Notes: generated from the sequence alone by a model not told the origin. Counted from the first letter of the stretch, positions 29,143-37,372 are shown. The stretch is DNA of 64,000 nt from Butyrivibrio sp. X503 (GCF_003625475.1 NZ_RAIQ01000002.1:186001-250000), one strand, 5' to 3'. Program-made: numbers and translations.

Positions 29143-29685
29143 ATGAATACTAAAATGTCCAAGAAGAAAAAGATTTTTCTTATAGCGGATTATCTTATGA
29201 TAATATTATTTGTTTTTTTGGATCAGTTTACCAAGTATCTTGCGGTTGAGCATCTTCAGGATAAACCTCCGTTTAAGATTATCGACGGCGTTTTTGAGCT
29301 TAATTTTTTAAAGAACAGCGGAGCTGCTTTCGGAGTATTGCAGAATCAGAAGGTTTTCTTTATTTTGATCGCAGTTATGATACTTATAATAATTTCATAT
29401 GTTCTTTTCAGAATGCCCGATGATAAGAAGTACAATGTTATGCATATTCTTCTTGTCCTTATAGCGAGCGGCGCTGCGGGTAATATGATTGACAGAATAA
29501 GATATGACTATGTTGTGGACTTTTTCTATTTTGTCCTTATCAATTTCCCTATATTCAATGTTGCTGATATTTATGTGACCGTTGCAACATTCCTTTTTGC
29601 AATCCTTCTGTTGTTCTATTACAAGGAAAATGACTTCAGCTTTTTGAGCTTTAGACAGCAAAAGAAGTTTAAGGAATTCAAATAA
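29143..29685 (+). CDS. lspA: Lipoprotein signal peptidase (signal peptidase II)
   Basis: Membrane aspartyl protease that removes the signal peptide of prolipoproteins. The 180-residue protein has four membrane segments and the conserved LDQFTKYLA, NSGAAFG, GNMIDRIRYDYVVDF (first catalytic aspartate, about residue 119) and FNVADIYV (second, about 141). Its likely clients in this window include the lipoprotein carboxypeptidase encoded at 24.1 kb. Its TAA overlaps the rluD ATG by one base (TAATG), a pairing seen widely in Firmicutes. Confidence 0.95.
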   Translation: MNTKMSKKKKIFLIADYLMIILFVFLDQFTKYLAVEHLQDKPPFKIIDGVFELNFLKNSGAAFGVLQNQKVFFILIAVMILIIISYVLFRMPDDKKYNVMHILLVLIASGAAGNMIDRIRYDYVVDFFYFVLINFPIFNVADIYVTVATFLFAILLLFYYKENDFSFLSFRQQKKFKEFK

Positions 29686-30614
29686 TGGAAGAAAACAATC
29701 GTTTCGAGTATGTTGTAACCGATGAATTTGAAGGTATGAGAGTCGATAAGCTTATAAGTGAGCTTATTGACTCCTTTTCGCGTTCGTATATCAAAAAGCT
29801 TATTGATGATAAAAAAGTATATGTAGGTGACAAGAACGTTAAAGCCAGCTTTGTTGTAAAAGAAGGCGACCATATACTTATGGAGATTCCGCCTATAGAA
29901 GTACCGGATATTCTTCCTCAGGATATACCGCTTGATATCTTGTATGAGGATGATGATGTACTTGTTGTCAATAAGCCAAAAGGGATGGTAGTGCATCCTG
30001 CTGCAGGCCATTACAAGGATACCCTCGTAAATGCGGTTATGTTTCACTGTAAGGACAAATTATCAGGTATCAACGGTGTTATGAGACCCGGTATCGTTCA
30101 TAGGATCGATAAAGACACGACCGGTTCGGTTATCATATGTAAGAATGACAATGCACACCAGAAAATCGCAGATCAGTTGAAGGATCATTCGGTCAACCGT
30201 GTTTATCATGCTATCTGCTATGGAATAATCAAGGAAGATGAGGGCGATATAGAGACTCTTATCGGAAGAAGTGCCAATGACCGAAAGAAGATGGCGGTTG
30301 TTCAATCGGGTGGCAAGAATGCATCTACCCATTATCATGTTTTAAAGCGCTTTGAAGGCGATAATTTTACATACATCGAGTGTAAGCTTAAAACAGGTCG
30401 AACACATCAAATAAGGGTTCATATGGCGCATATCGGGCATCCTCTTTTGGGTGACGATGTTTATGCGGGTTCAAGGAAGAGCAAGTTTAAAACGCAAGGA
30501 CAGTGCTTACATGCCAAGATCCTTGGCTTCAAACATCCGACTACAGGCGAGTATATCGAGACCGATGCTCCTTTACCTGCGTATTTTAGCCATTTGCTTG
30601 ATGTTCTCAAATAA
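29685..30614 (+). CDS. rluD: RluD-type 23S rRNA pseudouridine synthase
   Basis: Makes pseudouridines in 23S rRNA (helix 69 in E. coli RluD). The 309-residue protein has an N-terminal S4 RNA-binding domain (MRVDKLISEL, KKLIDDKKVYV) and a RluA-family catalytic domain with HRIDKDTTG near 139, where the aspartate is the nucleophile, and KLKTGRTHQIRVHMAHIGHPLLGD. It is coupled to lspA. The exact target position is inferred from the family only. Confidence 0.9.
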   Translation: MEENNRFEYVVTDEFEGMRVDKLISELIDSFSRSYIKKLIDDKKVYVGDKNVKASFVVKEGDHILMEIPPIEVPDILPQDIPLDILYEDDDVLVVNKPKGMVVHPAAGHYKDTLVNAVMFHCKDKLSGINGVMRPGIVHRIDKDTTGSVIICKNDNAHQKIADQLKDHSVNRVYHAICYGIIKEDEGDIETLIGRSANDRKKMAVVQSGGKNASTHYHVLKRFEGDNFTYIECKLKTGRTHQIRVHMAHIGHPLLGDDVYAGSRKSKFKTQGQCLHAKILGFKHPTTGEYIETDAPLPAYFSHLLDVLK

Positions 30615-30670
30615 TGTAAAATAAAAATAAGAAAAGTGCCTATATTATGAGGAAAAAAGGGGTGAGCAAT

Positions 30671-31312
30671 ATGAATACTGTTATCACTATCGGAAGACAG
30701 TTTGGTTCAGGCGGAAGAGAAATAGGAGAGATGGTTGCTGACCATTTTGGGATCAAATGTTATGACAAGGAGCTTCTTTCGAGAGCAGCAAAAGAGAGCG
30801 GCTTTTGTGAGGAAATGATCCAGAATCACGATGAGCGTCCCACAAACTCTTTTTTATATAATCTTGTTATGGACACATATTCATTTGGCTATAATTCATC
30901 TAGCTTTGTTGATATGCCCATCAGCCATAAGGTTTTTCTTGCACAGTTTGATACCATCAAAAAGATCGCATCGGAAGGACCTTGCGTAATAGTCGGAAGA
31001 TGCGCGGATTACGCGTTAAGTGAGTTTGATAATGTGCTTAATCTTTTTATATACGGTGACGAAGATGCCAAGATAAAGAGGATCAAAGAGCGTTTTGAGG
31101 ATGTTAAATCCGATGATAAAGCCAGAGATATGATGAATAAGAAGGATAAGCAGCGTCAGAGCTATTACAATTACTATTCTTCCAAGAAATGGGGAAGAGC
31201 CGACAGCTATGATCTCTGCATCAACTCTAGTAAGCTTGGCATTGAAGGCACTGTGAAATTTATTATCCAATATGTTGAGGATTTCGAACAAATAAGAAGT
31301 AGTAAGGTATGA
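30671..31312 (+). CDS. Cytidylate kinase-like family protein
   Basis: 213-residue P-loop protein beginning MNTVITIGRQFGSGGREIG, the start of the cytidylate-kinase-like family common in Clostridia in addition to the true Cmk. CYDKELL and CVIVGRCADY are further family motifs. The GRQFGSGG loop replaces the usual GPxGxGKS/T, and whether CMP is the substrate has not been shown to my knowledge. ATG 30671 is chosen over ATG 30647 because AAGGGGTG at 30657-30664 sits at the right distance. The hairpin 40 bases after its stop may end this transcript. Confidence 0.8.
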   Translation: MNTVITIGRQFGSGGREIGEMVADHFGIKCYDKELLSRAAKESGFCEEMIQNHDERPTNSFLYNLVMDTYSFGYNSSSFVDMPISHKVFLAQFDTIKKIASEGPCVIVGRCADYALSEFDNVLNLFIYGDEDAKIKRIKERFEDVKSDDKARDMMNKKDKQRQSYYNYYSSKKWGRADSYDLCINSSKLGIEGTVKFIIQYVEDFEQIRSSKV

Positions 31313-31350
31313 TGTGATAAGCATATACAATTGCTTGATAATATGAATTG

Positions 31351-31400
31351 AAAGGCATTTTGATCCTATGAAATAAGAATCATATGAGAGAAATGCCTTT
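31351..31400 (+). terminator. Hairpin after the cytidylate kinase-like gene, possible terminator
   Basis: AAAGGCATTT (31351-31360) and AAATGCCTTT (31391-31400) are perfect 10-bp complements with partial pairing inside the 30-base loop. Only four T follow, so termination would be moderate. It lies 16 bases upstream of the dif-like palindrome. Confidence 0.45.
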
Positions 31401-31416
31401 TATGGTTACATATACT

Positions 31417-31444
31417 TTTTCGCAAAATTCTAGTTTTACGAAAA
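31417..31444. other. dif-like recombination site (11-6-11 palindrome) upstream of the Xer gene
   Basis: Left arm TTTTCGCAAAA (31417-31427), centre TTCTAG (31428-31433), right arm TTTTACGAAAA (31434-31444). The right arm read on the other strand is TTTTCGTAAAA, so the arms agree at 10 of 11 bases. Two 11-bp arms around a 6-bp centre is exactly the layout of Xer binding sites. The site lies 89 bases upstream of a single Xer-type recombinase, as difSL does with xerS in streptococci. Function is inferred; it also overlaps the probable -35 region of the recombinase gene, so an operator role is possible. Confidence 0.6.
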
Positions 31445-31453
31445 GACAATGTG

Positions 31454-31462
31454 TGATATAAT
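31454..31462 (+). promoter_or_regulatory. Extended -10 element of the Xer recombinase gene
   Basis: TG at 31454-31455, one base, then a perfect TATAAT at 31457-31462. The -35 region falls inside the right arm of the dif-like palindrome and is weak (TTTTAC at 31434), which fits a promoter that relies on the extended -10. Recombinase bound at the palindrome would block it. Confidence 0.55.
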
Positions 31463-31533
31463 GCACTTATAGAGAATACATACGATTTTATTGGTTTTTT
31501 GTTGTAAATGTTTAATTTTTGGGGGTTAATCAT

Positions 31534-32550
31534 ATGCCTGCTTCTAAGATGAATTATTCCGATAAGATAAACGAGCTTCTTGCTCAGTTGCCTGATTTTG
31601 TATCTGACTTTATCTATAACTTCGGCCGCGTTGAAAATTATGCGACTAAGCTTGAATATTGTCGTGACATTAAAACGTATCTTGAATTTATCACGAATTT
31701 TCTTCCTAAATACTGCGATAAATCCATCAAGGAAATCACTCTTAAGGATCTTGGCGATATCGAGGTTCTTGATATAAACAGATTCCTTACAACGCTTGCC
31801 GGCAATCACAAAGAAACAACCGTTAAAAGAAAACGTGCTTCGCTTTCAAGTATGTACGGATTTTTCGTGGCTACAGGCAAATTATCTAGAAATCCGATAG
31901 CCGCTACCAAGACAATTAAAATCCCCGAAAAGGATGTTATTTATTTAACAAACGATGAACAGCGGATTTTGCTTGATACTGTTCGCCACGGAACCCATTT
32001 GCATGATTCTGTTGCAAAAGTCCATTATATCTATGCTGACAGAGATTCTGCGATGTTCATATTATTATTGGATACGGGGCTTCGTGTATCTGAGATGCTT
32101 GATACGGATATTATTGACTATAATCTTGAGGATTGCAGCGTTGTTGTTACGAGAAAAGGCGGTGATACGCAGGTAATCTATTATTCAGACGAATGCAGGG
32201 ATTATCTTGATATCTACTTCTCTTCTCAAAAAGCAAAATATGGTCTATCCAACTCTTCTCTTAAGTTTCCCGCGTTTACGACAACAACGGGTAACAGACT
32301 TGGAGTAAGGGCTGTAGAGATGCTTGTAAAGAAGTATGTATCTGTATGTTTACCGGAAAAAACAAGAATCATATCGCCGCATAAGCTGCGTTCAAGCTTT
32401 GCAATGAGCTTTTATGCAGCAAGCGACAATAATATATTATTACTTAAGAAAAAGATGAATCATAAGAGTATTCAGACGACAAACATCTATGCGAAAGCGT
32501 CTGATACAGCAATGAAGGATTCGAGATCTCTTTTGCAGGGGCTAAGGTAA
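31534..32550 (+). CDS. Xer-type tyrosine recombinase (XerS-like)
   Basis: 338-residue tyrosine recombinase with a SAM-like N-terminal DNA-binding domain and a full catalytic set: Arg in TGLRVSE (about 186), Lys in TRKGG (about 207), H-K-L-R (about 283-286), His in MNHKSIQTT (about 310) and Tyr in TNIY (about 319). It resembles single-subunit recombinases such as streptococcal XerS more than phage integrases: no arm-binding domain is seen, and no excisionase, cargo or att repeats surround it. Likely role: resolution of chromosome dimers at the adjacent dif-like site. ATG 31534 follows GGGGG by eight bases; the TTG at 31519 is less likely. It is the last + strand gene before the switch to - strand genes. 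Confidence 0.82.
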   Translation: MPASKMNYSDKINELLAQLPDFVSDFIYNFGRVENYATKLEYCRDIKTYLEFITNFLPKYCDKSIKEITLKDLGDIEVLDINRFLTTLAGNHKETTVKRKRASLSSMYGFFVATGKLSRNPIAATKTIKIPEKDVIYLTNDEQRILLDTVRHGTHLHDSVAKVHYIYADRDSAMFILLLDTGLRVSEMLDTDIIDYNLEDCSVVVTRKGGDTQVIYYSDECRDYLDIYFSSQKAKYGLSNSSLKFPAFTTTTGNRLGVRAVEMLVKKYVSVCLPEKTRIISPHKLRSSFAMSFYAASDNNILLLKKKMNHKSIQTTNIYAKASDTAMKDSRSLLQGLR

Positions 32551-32573
32551 TAAGTAATCACCAGACTCGGTCC

Positions 32574-33704
32574 TTAACTTGTATAATTGGAATATATATC
32601 CACATGATCGTAGATACATCTCCATGTGCTGTATGAATCAGCAGTGACACAGATATAATGATTACCGTTATTTGATACCTGATAGCTTGCAGCACAGCAA
32701 CCTGATTGATTGACAAAACCTGTCTTGGCACCGGTTACTTGTCCATGGGTGTCCTTATCTTCTATCCTACGCAAAAACCAATTGGATATAGTTATTCCTT
32801 CAGGATGCTCGGAAGTAGGAGAAGTCACATAAGTTCTTGTGTTTAGTATCTCATTGCATACCTCGTTCTCTTCCGCTGCTTTTAAAATCATTGCCATATC
32901 CATTAGTGTACAATAATGATCTTCATCGTATATGCCGATGCAATTGGTAAAATGAGCGGTATCCGATAATCCCAGCTCTTCAAGCTTTTCATTCATAAGA
33001 TTAACGAATTCTTCCTGAGAGCCTGCGACATATTCTGCAAGGCACATGGAAGCATCGGCTCCGGAGGGAAGTATCGTTCCGTATAATAAATCCCTGATAG
33101 TAAGCTTATCTCCTACTTTTAGACCTACGCAGCTGCAATCGTTGCTGTATACGTAATTACCGATCTCTTGAGTCATTACGAAGGTATCATCAAGATTATC
33201 GATATGCTCGACAGCAACCAAAAGAGTCAGTATCTTGGTCATTGATGCCGGATTGATCCTAACATTACCGTCTTTGGAGGCAATAACTTTACCGTTGTCC
33301 AGATCCAATAAAAGCGCGTACGTGCTGATTGTGTTTTCACTGGATATATAAGCGGTATCATCGCTTATTGATATATCATAGCCTTCGAAAAATGCCGAAG
33401 CATCTTCGGATTTTTTAAGCATAGGATTCTCTGCTTCTTTTTTTAATTCTTTTTTTTCTTCTTTTTTTACTATAGTATCAACAACGGTAAGTTCCTGAGT
33501 TGAGTTGTCAGGAGGAACAACTTCGTCTTTTTTATGTGTTATTTTTTTTATGAGGAATAAAAGTCCTACAATGCATAAAACTAAAGCTATGATCATCAAA
33601 GCAAAATGAAAGATAATCTCTCTTTTTCTGCGCGCTTTATATTCAGACGCGGACAATCTATCCCCGTTTCGTTTTCTGTAATGTGCTTTTCTATAATTAC
33701 CCAA
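32574..33704 (-). CDS. D-alanyl-D-alanine carboxypeptidase, membrane-anchored (peptidase S11)
   Basis: 376-residue S11 protein with a basic cytoplasmic start, one membrane helix (about 32-52), a Lys/Glu-rich stalk and the penicillin-binding domain. SMTK (in NPASMTK) is the nucleophile motif. KTG (in GAKTGFVNQSG) is present. The SxN motif reads SGA (in LPSGADASM), lacking the usual asparagine, so activity may differ. It is anchored at the N-terminus, unlike classical DacA, which has a C-terminal anchor. The start is TTG 33704 with GGTGGAG seven bases upstream. It ends 23 bases from the convergent recombinase gene. A second S11 enzyme lies at 24.1 kb. Confidence 0.85.
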   Translation of the reverse strand: MGNYRKAHYRKRNGDRLSASEYKARRKREIIFHFALMIIALVLCIVGLLFLIKKITHKKDEVVPPDNSTQELTVVDTIVKKEEKKELKKEAENPMLKKSEDASAFFEGYDISISDDTAYISSENTISTYALLLDLDNGKVIASKDGNVRINPASMTKILTLLVAVEHIDNLDDTFVMTQEIGNYVYSNDCSCVGLKVGDKLTIRDLLYGTILPSGADASMCLAEYVAGSQEEFVNLMNEKLEELGLSDTAHFTNCIGIYDEDHYCTLMDMAMILKAAEENEVCNEILNTRTYVTSPTSEHPEGITISNWFLRRIEDKDTHGQVTGAKTGFVNQSGCCAASYQVSNNGNHYICVTADSYSTWRCIYDHVDIYSNYTS

Positions 33705-33728
33705 TATAAGTCTCCACCCATATAAAAA

Positions 33729-33771
33729 GAATACAACGGTACAATAGTATCATCTATCGACCGTTGTATTC
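33729..33771 (-). terminator. Terminator of the chemoreceptor gene, overlapping a possible promoter for the carboxypeptidase
   Basis: GAATACAACGGT and ACCGTTGTATTC are perfect 12-bp arms around a 19-base loop, followed on the - strand by TTTTTATA. The same bases on the - strand offer TTGAAT, 18 bases and TGATACTAT (extended -10), so the promoter of the downstream carboxypeptidase may sit inside the hairpin. Confidence 0.65.
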
Positions 33772-33841
33772 AATATTGAAAAGCACCAAAATTTTATAAC
33801 GAAAATTCTATAACAAAATTGCAGTTATATACTTGAAAAAA

Positions 33842-35632
33842 TCATAAGTTCGTGAACTTCTTGGTACTATCGCTAAGCTGCTCAGTAACCTTGTTGTTTT
33901 CTCCCATTGCTTCGCTGATACCCTGGATCTGACCAACAATCTCTGACGAGTTTGCAGCCGAAAGGTTGATAGCCTGAGTACTTTCCTTAACGGAATCAGT
34001 GATGGATACAACAGATTCAGCCATCTTATCCATGATATTGTTGAGGTTATCGGCCTTCATATTGAACTTCTCAAGGATATCATCCATAACAACCGCTGTA
34101 TTTTCATATTTATCACTTGTCTCAACGAATGTATCGTAATCGTTGAGTACGTCGTTATTGATGAACTCGATAACATCCATAGCATTGGTTGAAAGTGAGT
34201 TAACAGCCTCGGTAACCTCATTACTGATCACCTGGATATTGCCGGCTGTCTGTCTACTGTTTTCCGCAAGTGCGCTGATCTCCTCAGCAACAACCGCAAA
34301 TCCCTTACCTGCTTCACCTGCTCTAGCAGCCTCGATTGAAGCGTTGAGAGCAAGGAGGTTGGTCTGTGATGCGATATCAAGGATAACCTTGGTAAGTTCG
34401 TTGATCTGTGCAACTTTCTCACTATCTTTAACGGATTTCTCAAGAACAGCGCTGAGTTCTTCGACTTTAACTCCGGTATTTTCTTTCTTTTTGAGTGCTT
34501 CGTTCTTAATTTCGTCTGCTTCACGTTTGATGTTCTCAGCAGTATCAGCACCGTTTGCAGCTTCCTGTCTGATCTCATCGGTAGCTGTCTTAACTTCATC
34601 AAGCTTGCCGGAAATCTGATCTGCTGTAGTTGAAACGGTATCCATACTTGCTGACAACTCCTCAAGAGCAGCCGATGTATTGGTGATATTATCACTTGCC
34701 TTCTCAATCTTAAGCGTCATGGAATCAGATGAAGATGTAAGGACATTGGATCCGTCCTTAACCTCCTTGATAACTCCCTGAAGAGTTTCAATAAAGTTAT
34801 TGATACCGCTTACGATAAAGCCAAGCTCTGTACTGGTCTTGGTCTTAACTCTTGAGGTAAGATCACCTTCATTATCATTGATTCCTTTAATGATCTTCTG
34901 GAGTTCACCGACAATGCTTGTGATCTTCTTACTGATTCTTGTTTCGCTAAGGATAACGCTGATAATAATGATAATAACGAATATAACAACAAGAACAATT
35001 GTCTTGCTGAATGCCTGCTGATATAGTGCATTAAGATATTTTTCAAGCTGAGCAGCCAATTGTGAAATTGTTTCTTCAGCAACATCATATGCTGCATATG
35101 TAGCTTCCTGAGCAGCTAGATATTTATTTATATATATATCCATTGATTTAGCGGCATCAGCAGCTCTAAGTGCAATGATCATTTCATCAACGACGGCACG
35201 ATATTCTTCCGTTGACCTTCGAACTTCAGCCATCTGCTCGGGACCGTTGGCTGCTTCACTTACGAATATACTTTCCTCCATGAATTGTAATTGGCCATCA
35301 ATCTTACCTTCTACAGCATCAATATTCTGAAAATATACTTCGTAATTAGCCGGATCGTTGGTACCCATAGATACGGCACCTAAAAGGGCTGATATATTTC
35401 CGTCAATTGTGATGATGCCCTCACGGAGTTGTGCTTCATTACTCAAAAGCTCTATTTCTCCGATACTTGCATTATTTGCAATATGAATAATGTTCTTCAT
35501 ATTACTGTCCATAGTGAATATTGCTATTATGAACATCGCAAGCATGACGATATTAACCGCTAAATTCTGAAAACCTATTCGTTTGTAGAACTTAAGACCT
35601 TCTGTTTTAAATTTTGCGCTATTCTTTTTCAC
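33842..35632 (-). CDS. Methyl-accepting chemotaxis protein
   Basis: Transmembrane chemoreceptor of about 596 residues. It has a membrane helix near 22-40, an extracytoplasmic four-helix-type sensor region (about 45-205), a second helix near 206-226 followed by HAMP, and a long cytoplasmic coiled coil. The conserved hairpin tip ([18 protein letters not shown], near 425) is where CheA and CheW dock. The frame opens upstream, but GTG 35632 is chosen: AAGGGG lies eight bases before it. No che or flagellar gene is nearby, and the likely promoter (TATAAT at 35679-35684) is of the housekeeping type. Ligand unknown. Confidence 0.9.
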   Translation of the reverse strand: MKKNSAKFKTEGLKFYKRIGFQNLAVNIVMLAMFIIAIFTMDSNMKNIIHIANNASIGEIELLSNEAQLREGIITIDGNISALLGAVSMGTNDPANYEVYFQNIDAVEGKIDGQLQFMEESIFVSEAANGPEQMAEVRRSTEEYRAVVDEMIIALRAADAAKSMDIYINKYLAAQEATYAAYDVAEETISQLAAQLEKYLNALYQQAFSKTIVLVVIFVIIIIISVILSETRISKKITSIVGELQKIIKGINDNEGDLTSRVKTKTSTELGFIVSGINNFIETLQGVIKEVKDGSNVLTSSSDSMTLKIEKASDNITNTSAALEELSASMDTVSTTADQISGKLDEVKTATDEIRQEAANGADTAENIKREADEIKNEALKKKENTGVKVEELSAVLEKSVKDSEKVAQINELTKVILDIASQTNLLALNASIEAARAGEAGKGFAVVAEEISALAENSRQTAGNIQVISNEVTEAVNSLSTNAMDVIEFINNDVLNDYDTFVETSDKYENTAVVMDDILEKFNMKADNLNNIMDKMAESVVSITDSVKESTQAINLSAANSSEIVGQIQGISEAMGENNKVTEQLSDSTKKFTNL

Positions 35633-35678
35633 CTCAAGCACCCCTTTCGCCATAAAGAAAATACAATGTCTTGAAATA

Positions 35679-35684
35679 ATTATA
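35679..35684 (-). promoter_or_regulatory. Putative -10 box of the chemoreceptor gene
   Basis: TATAAT on the - strand, 47 bases upstream of the chosen GTG start. No clear -35 box, and no match to the motility sigma-factor consensus. Confidence 0.35.
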
Positions 35685-35739
35685 GCGCAAATTAAACGCA
35701 TAAAAACACGTTTTAGCGATAATTAAGAGAATTAAGAAT

Positions 35740-36159
35740 TTATTTATAATCCCTTGAATAATAAGGGATTACGATGGATTCCCCTGCTTGCAAAATTGAA
35801 TCGCTGTCAATTGAATTTATCATACAAATTTCTGAAATATATGCATTCAAATCCTTATAATGTTCGGCGTTAAATTCGCTGTTTGCAACCGACCACAAAG
35901 AATCACCGGAATGAATGGTTATGTTCTTGTAGTATTTGTACTCGGGTACAAATGAGTCTGATTGAGCTGATGCCTTGAAACTAAACACATAGAATACTGT
36001 AAGAAACATAGCTACAAAAACAACTGCAGAAACGATCATATACTGCCTTCTGATAATCTTCTGTCTTCTAAGTTTGTTATTGCGAATACGGATCTCGCTT
36101 TCACTGTAAAATCTTGGATTGTTGTATAAACTAGCTGCTATTGCCATTGCTTCACTCAT
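35740..36159 (-). CDS. LysM-domain membrane protein, YneA-like (SOS cell-division inhibitor candidate)
   Basis: 139-residue protein with a basic cytoplasmic part (about 1-42), one membrane helix (MIVSAVVFVAMFLTVFYVF, about 43-61) and a C-terminal LysM domain (HSGDSLWSVANSEF to ESIVIPYY). Size, topology and divergence from lexA match B. subtilis YneA, which delays division during the SOS response. A near-perfect promoter with LexA boxes inside and just after it lies upstream, so strong SOS control is expected. ATG 36159 is chosen with GAGGTG upstream. A weak hairpin (35748-35770) overlaps its 3' end. Confidence 0.82.
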   Translation of the reverse strand: MSEAMAIAASLYNNPRFYSESEIRIRNNKLRRQKIIRRQYMIVSAVVFVAMFLTVFYVFSFKASAQSDSFVPEYKYYKNITIHSGDSLWSVANSEFNAEHYKDLNAYISEICMINSIDSDSILQAGESIVIPYYSRDYK

Positions 36160-36192
36160 AACGCACCTCACATTAAACACAAACATATGTTA

Positions 36193-36276
36193 CGAACAAC
36201 TGTTCTACAAATAATATATCGAACATACTTTCTTTTGTCAATAAAAAATCGAACAAATATTCCGAACAAATATTTG
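36193..36276. promoter_or_regulatory. Cluster of LexA (SOS) boxes between the yneA-like gene and lexA
   Basis: Four boxes of the Firmicute type CGAAC-N4-GTTCG: CGAACAACTGTTCT (36193-36206, inner GAAC-N4-GTTC perfect), CGAACATACTTTCT (36220-36233), CGAACAAATATTCC (36250-36263) and CGAACAAATATTTG (36263-36276). A weaker ACATATGT palindrome is at 36182-36191. Box 2 lies between the -35 and -10 of the LysM gene, and box 4 overlaps the -35 region of lexA, so both genes should be repressed by LexA. Confidence 0.85.
36213..36241 (-). promoter_or_regulatory. Promoter of the YneA-like gene
   Basis: On the - strand a perfect TTGACA (36236-36241) and TATATT (36213-36218) are 17 bases apart. A LexA box fills the spacer. 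Confidence 0.75.
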
Positions 36277-36303
36277 CTTTTTTGTCTGTGAGTATGTTAT
36301 ACT
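36274..36303 (+). promoter_or_regulatory. Promoter of lexA
   Basis: TTGCTT at 36274-36279 and TATACT at 36298-36303, 18 bases apart, with TG one base before the -10. The fourth LexA box overlaps the -35 element. Confidence 0.6.
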
Positions 36304-36327
36304 GTTAAAAAAGATAAGGAGGACAAT

Positions 36328-36945
36328 ATGGAAAAAGGAAATATTTCTCGCAAACAACAGGAGATTCTTGATTACATCAAAGAACAGACATTATCCAGAG
36401 GATTTCCTCCTTCTGTAAGAGATATATGTGCTGCCGTTAACCTTAAATCCACTTCTTCGGTTCACGCGCATTTGGAGACTCTTGAAAAGAACGGATATAT
36501 CAGACGCGATCCTACCAAGCCTCGTGCCATTGAAATATGTGATGACGGTTTCAACATGGTTAGAACCGAGATTGTAAGCATTCCCGTTGTTGGCCAGGTT
36601 GCTGCAGGTACTCCCATTCTTGCGGAAGAAAATATAGATTCTTATATTCCTATTCCTGCCAGTATGTGCCCTAAGGGAGCCGATGCTTTCATACTTAATG
36701 TTAAAGGCGATTCGATGATCAATGCCGGTATTTTCAGCGGTGATAAGCTTTTTGTACAGGTGTGCAATACAGCTAAGAATGGGGATCAGGTAGTTGCTCT
36801 TATTGATGATTCGGCTACGGTTAAGACTTTTTACAAAGAAAAGGACCATATCAGACTTCAGCCCGAGAATGACAACATGGATCCCATAATTGTTGATGAT
36901 TGCACTATCTTGGGTAAGGTTTTCGGTATTATGCGTTTTTATTGA
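36328..36945 (+). CDS. lexA: LexA repressor
   Basis: SOS repressor and RecA-assisted self-cleaving protease. The 205-residue protein has an N-terminal winged helix (SRKQQEILDYI, SVRDICAAVNLKSTSSVHAHLETLEKNGYI), the cleavage site Ala-Gly in GQVAAGTP (about 92), the catalytic serine in GDSM (about 129) and the catalytic lysine in ATVKTF (about 166). It is the only + strand gene in the right half and is divergent from the YneA-like gene. AAGGAGG before ATG 36328 is a strong ribosome site. Confidence 0.97.
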   Translation: MEKGNISRKQQEILDYIKEQTLSRGFPPSVRDICAAVNLKSTSSVHAHLETLEKNGYIRRDPTKPRAIEICDDGFNMVRTEIVSIPVVGQVAAGTPILAEENIDSYIPIPASMCPKGADAFILNVKGDSMINAGIFSGDKLFVQVCNTAKNGDQVVALIDDSATVKTFYKEKDHIRLQPENDNMDPIIVDDCTILGKVFGIMRFY

Positions 36946-36954
36946 TAAATAAAG

Positions 36955-36984
36955 AGCGTACAGATTAGATTTAATCTGTACGCT
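36955..36984. terminator. Bidirectional terminator between lexA and rsfS
   Basis: AGCGTACAGATTA (36955-36967) and TAATCTGTACGCT (36972-36984) form a perfect 13-bp stem with a GATT loop. T-rich sequence lies on one side and A-rich on the other, as expected for use from both strands. Confidence 0.85.
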
Positions 36985-36996
36985 TTATTATTTGTT

Positions 36997-37362
36997 TTAC
37001 TTATTTAATTCGTCTTTATCGATAAGCTTTCCGTCTCTCCATATTCTTTCAAGATCATAGAACAGTCGGTTTTCTTTATCAAATACATGTACGATGATAT
37101 CACCGAAATCAAGGAGTATCCATTTACCTGTATCATAGCCTTCGACGTTTTTGGTCATGTGGCCCGCTCTTCCGAGCGCATCCTGCACATTGTCTGCAAG
37201 TGCCTGAACCTGGTTGATATTTGTGCCGCTTGCGATTATAAAGTAATCTGCAATTGTTGAAATATTGCTGATATCAATTGTATGAACGTCCTCTCCTTTT
37301 CTGTCTTCGAGAGCATCAATGGCAATTGCAGCCATCTTCTTTGAAATATCAATATCTGACAT
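36997..37362 (-). CDS. rsfS: Ribosome silencing factor RsfS
   Basis: Binds ribosomal protein uL14 and blocks joining of the subunits when nutrients are scarce. The 121-residue protein has the family core: a DALEDRKGEDVHTIDI strand, ISTIADYFIIASG, NVEGYDTGKWILLDFGDIIVHVF and a final YDLERIW. ATG 37362 is used because GAGGTGACT precedes it; the frame opens further upstream inside yqeK. It is the last gene of the nadD-yqeK-rsfS run. Confidence 0.94.
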   Translation of the reverse strand: MSDIDISKKMAAIAIDALEDRKGEDVHTIDISNISTIADYFIIASGTNINQVQALADNVQDALGRAGHMTKNVEGYDTGKWILLDFGDIIVHVFDKENRLFYDLERIWRDGKLIDKDELNK

Positions 37363-37372
37363 AGTCACCTCT

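Noticed and set aside
31534..32550. Recombinase as a phage or integrative-element integrase
   Set aside because: No direct repeats, excisionase, phage or transfer genes around it; neighbours are housekeeping genes.
34143..34619. + strand open frame of 158 codons inside the chemoreceptor gene
   Set aside because: Low-complexity antisense of the coiled-coil codons; no ribosome site or family match.
35748..35770. AATCCCTT/AAGGGATT hairpin at the end of the LysM gene as a terminator
   Set aside because: It overlaps the coding end and lacks a clear T run; left as a weak possibility in the gene entry only.
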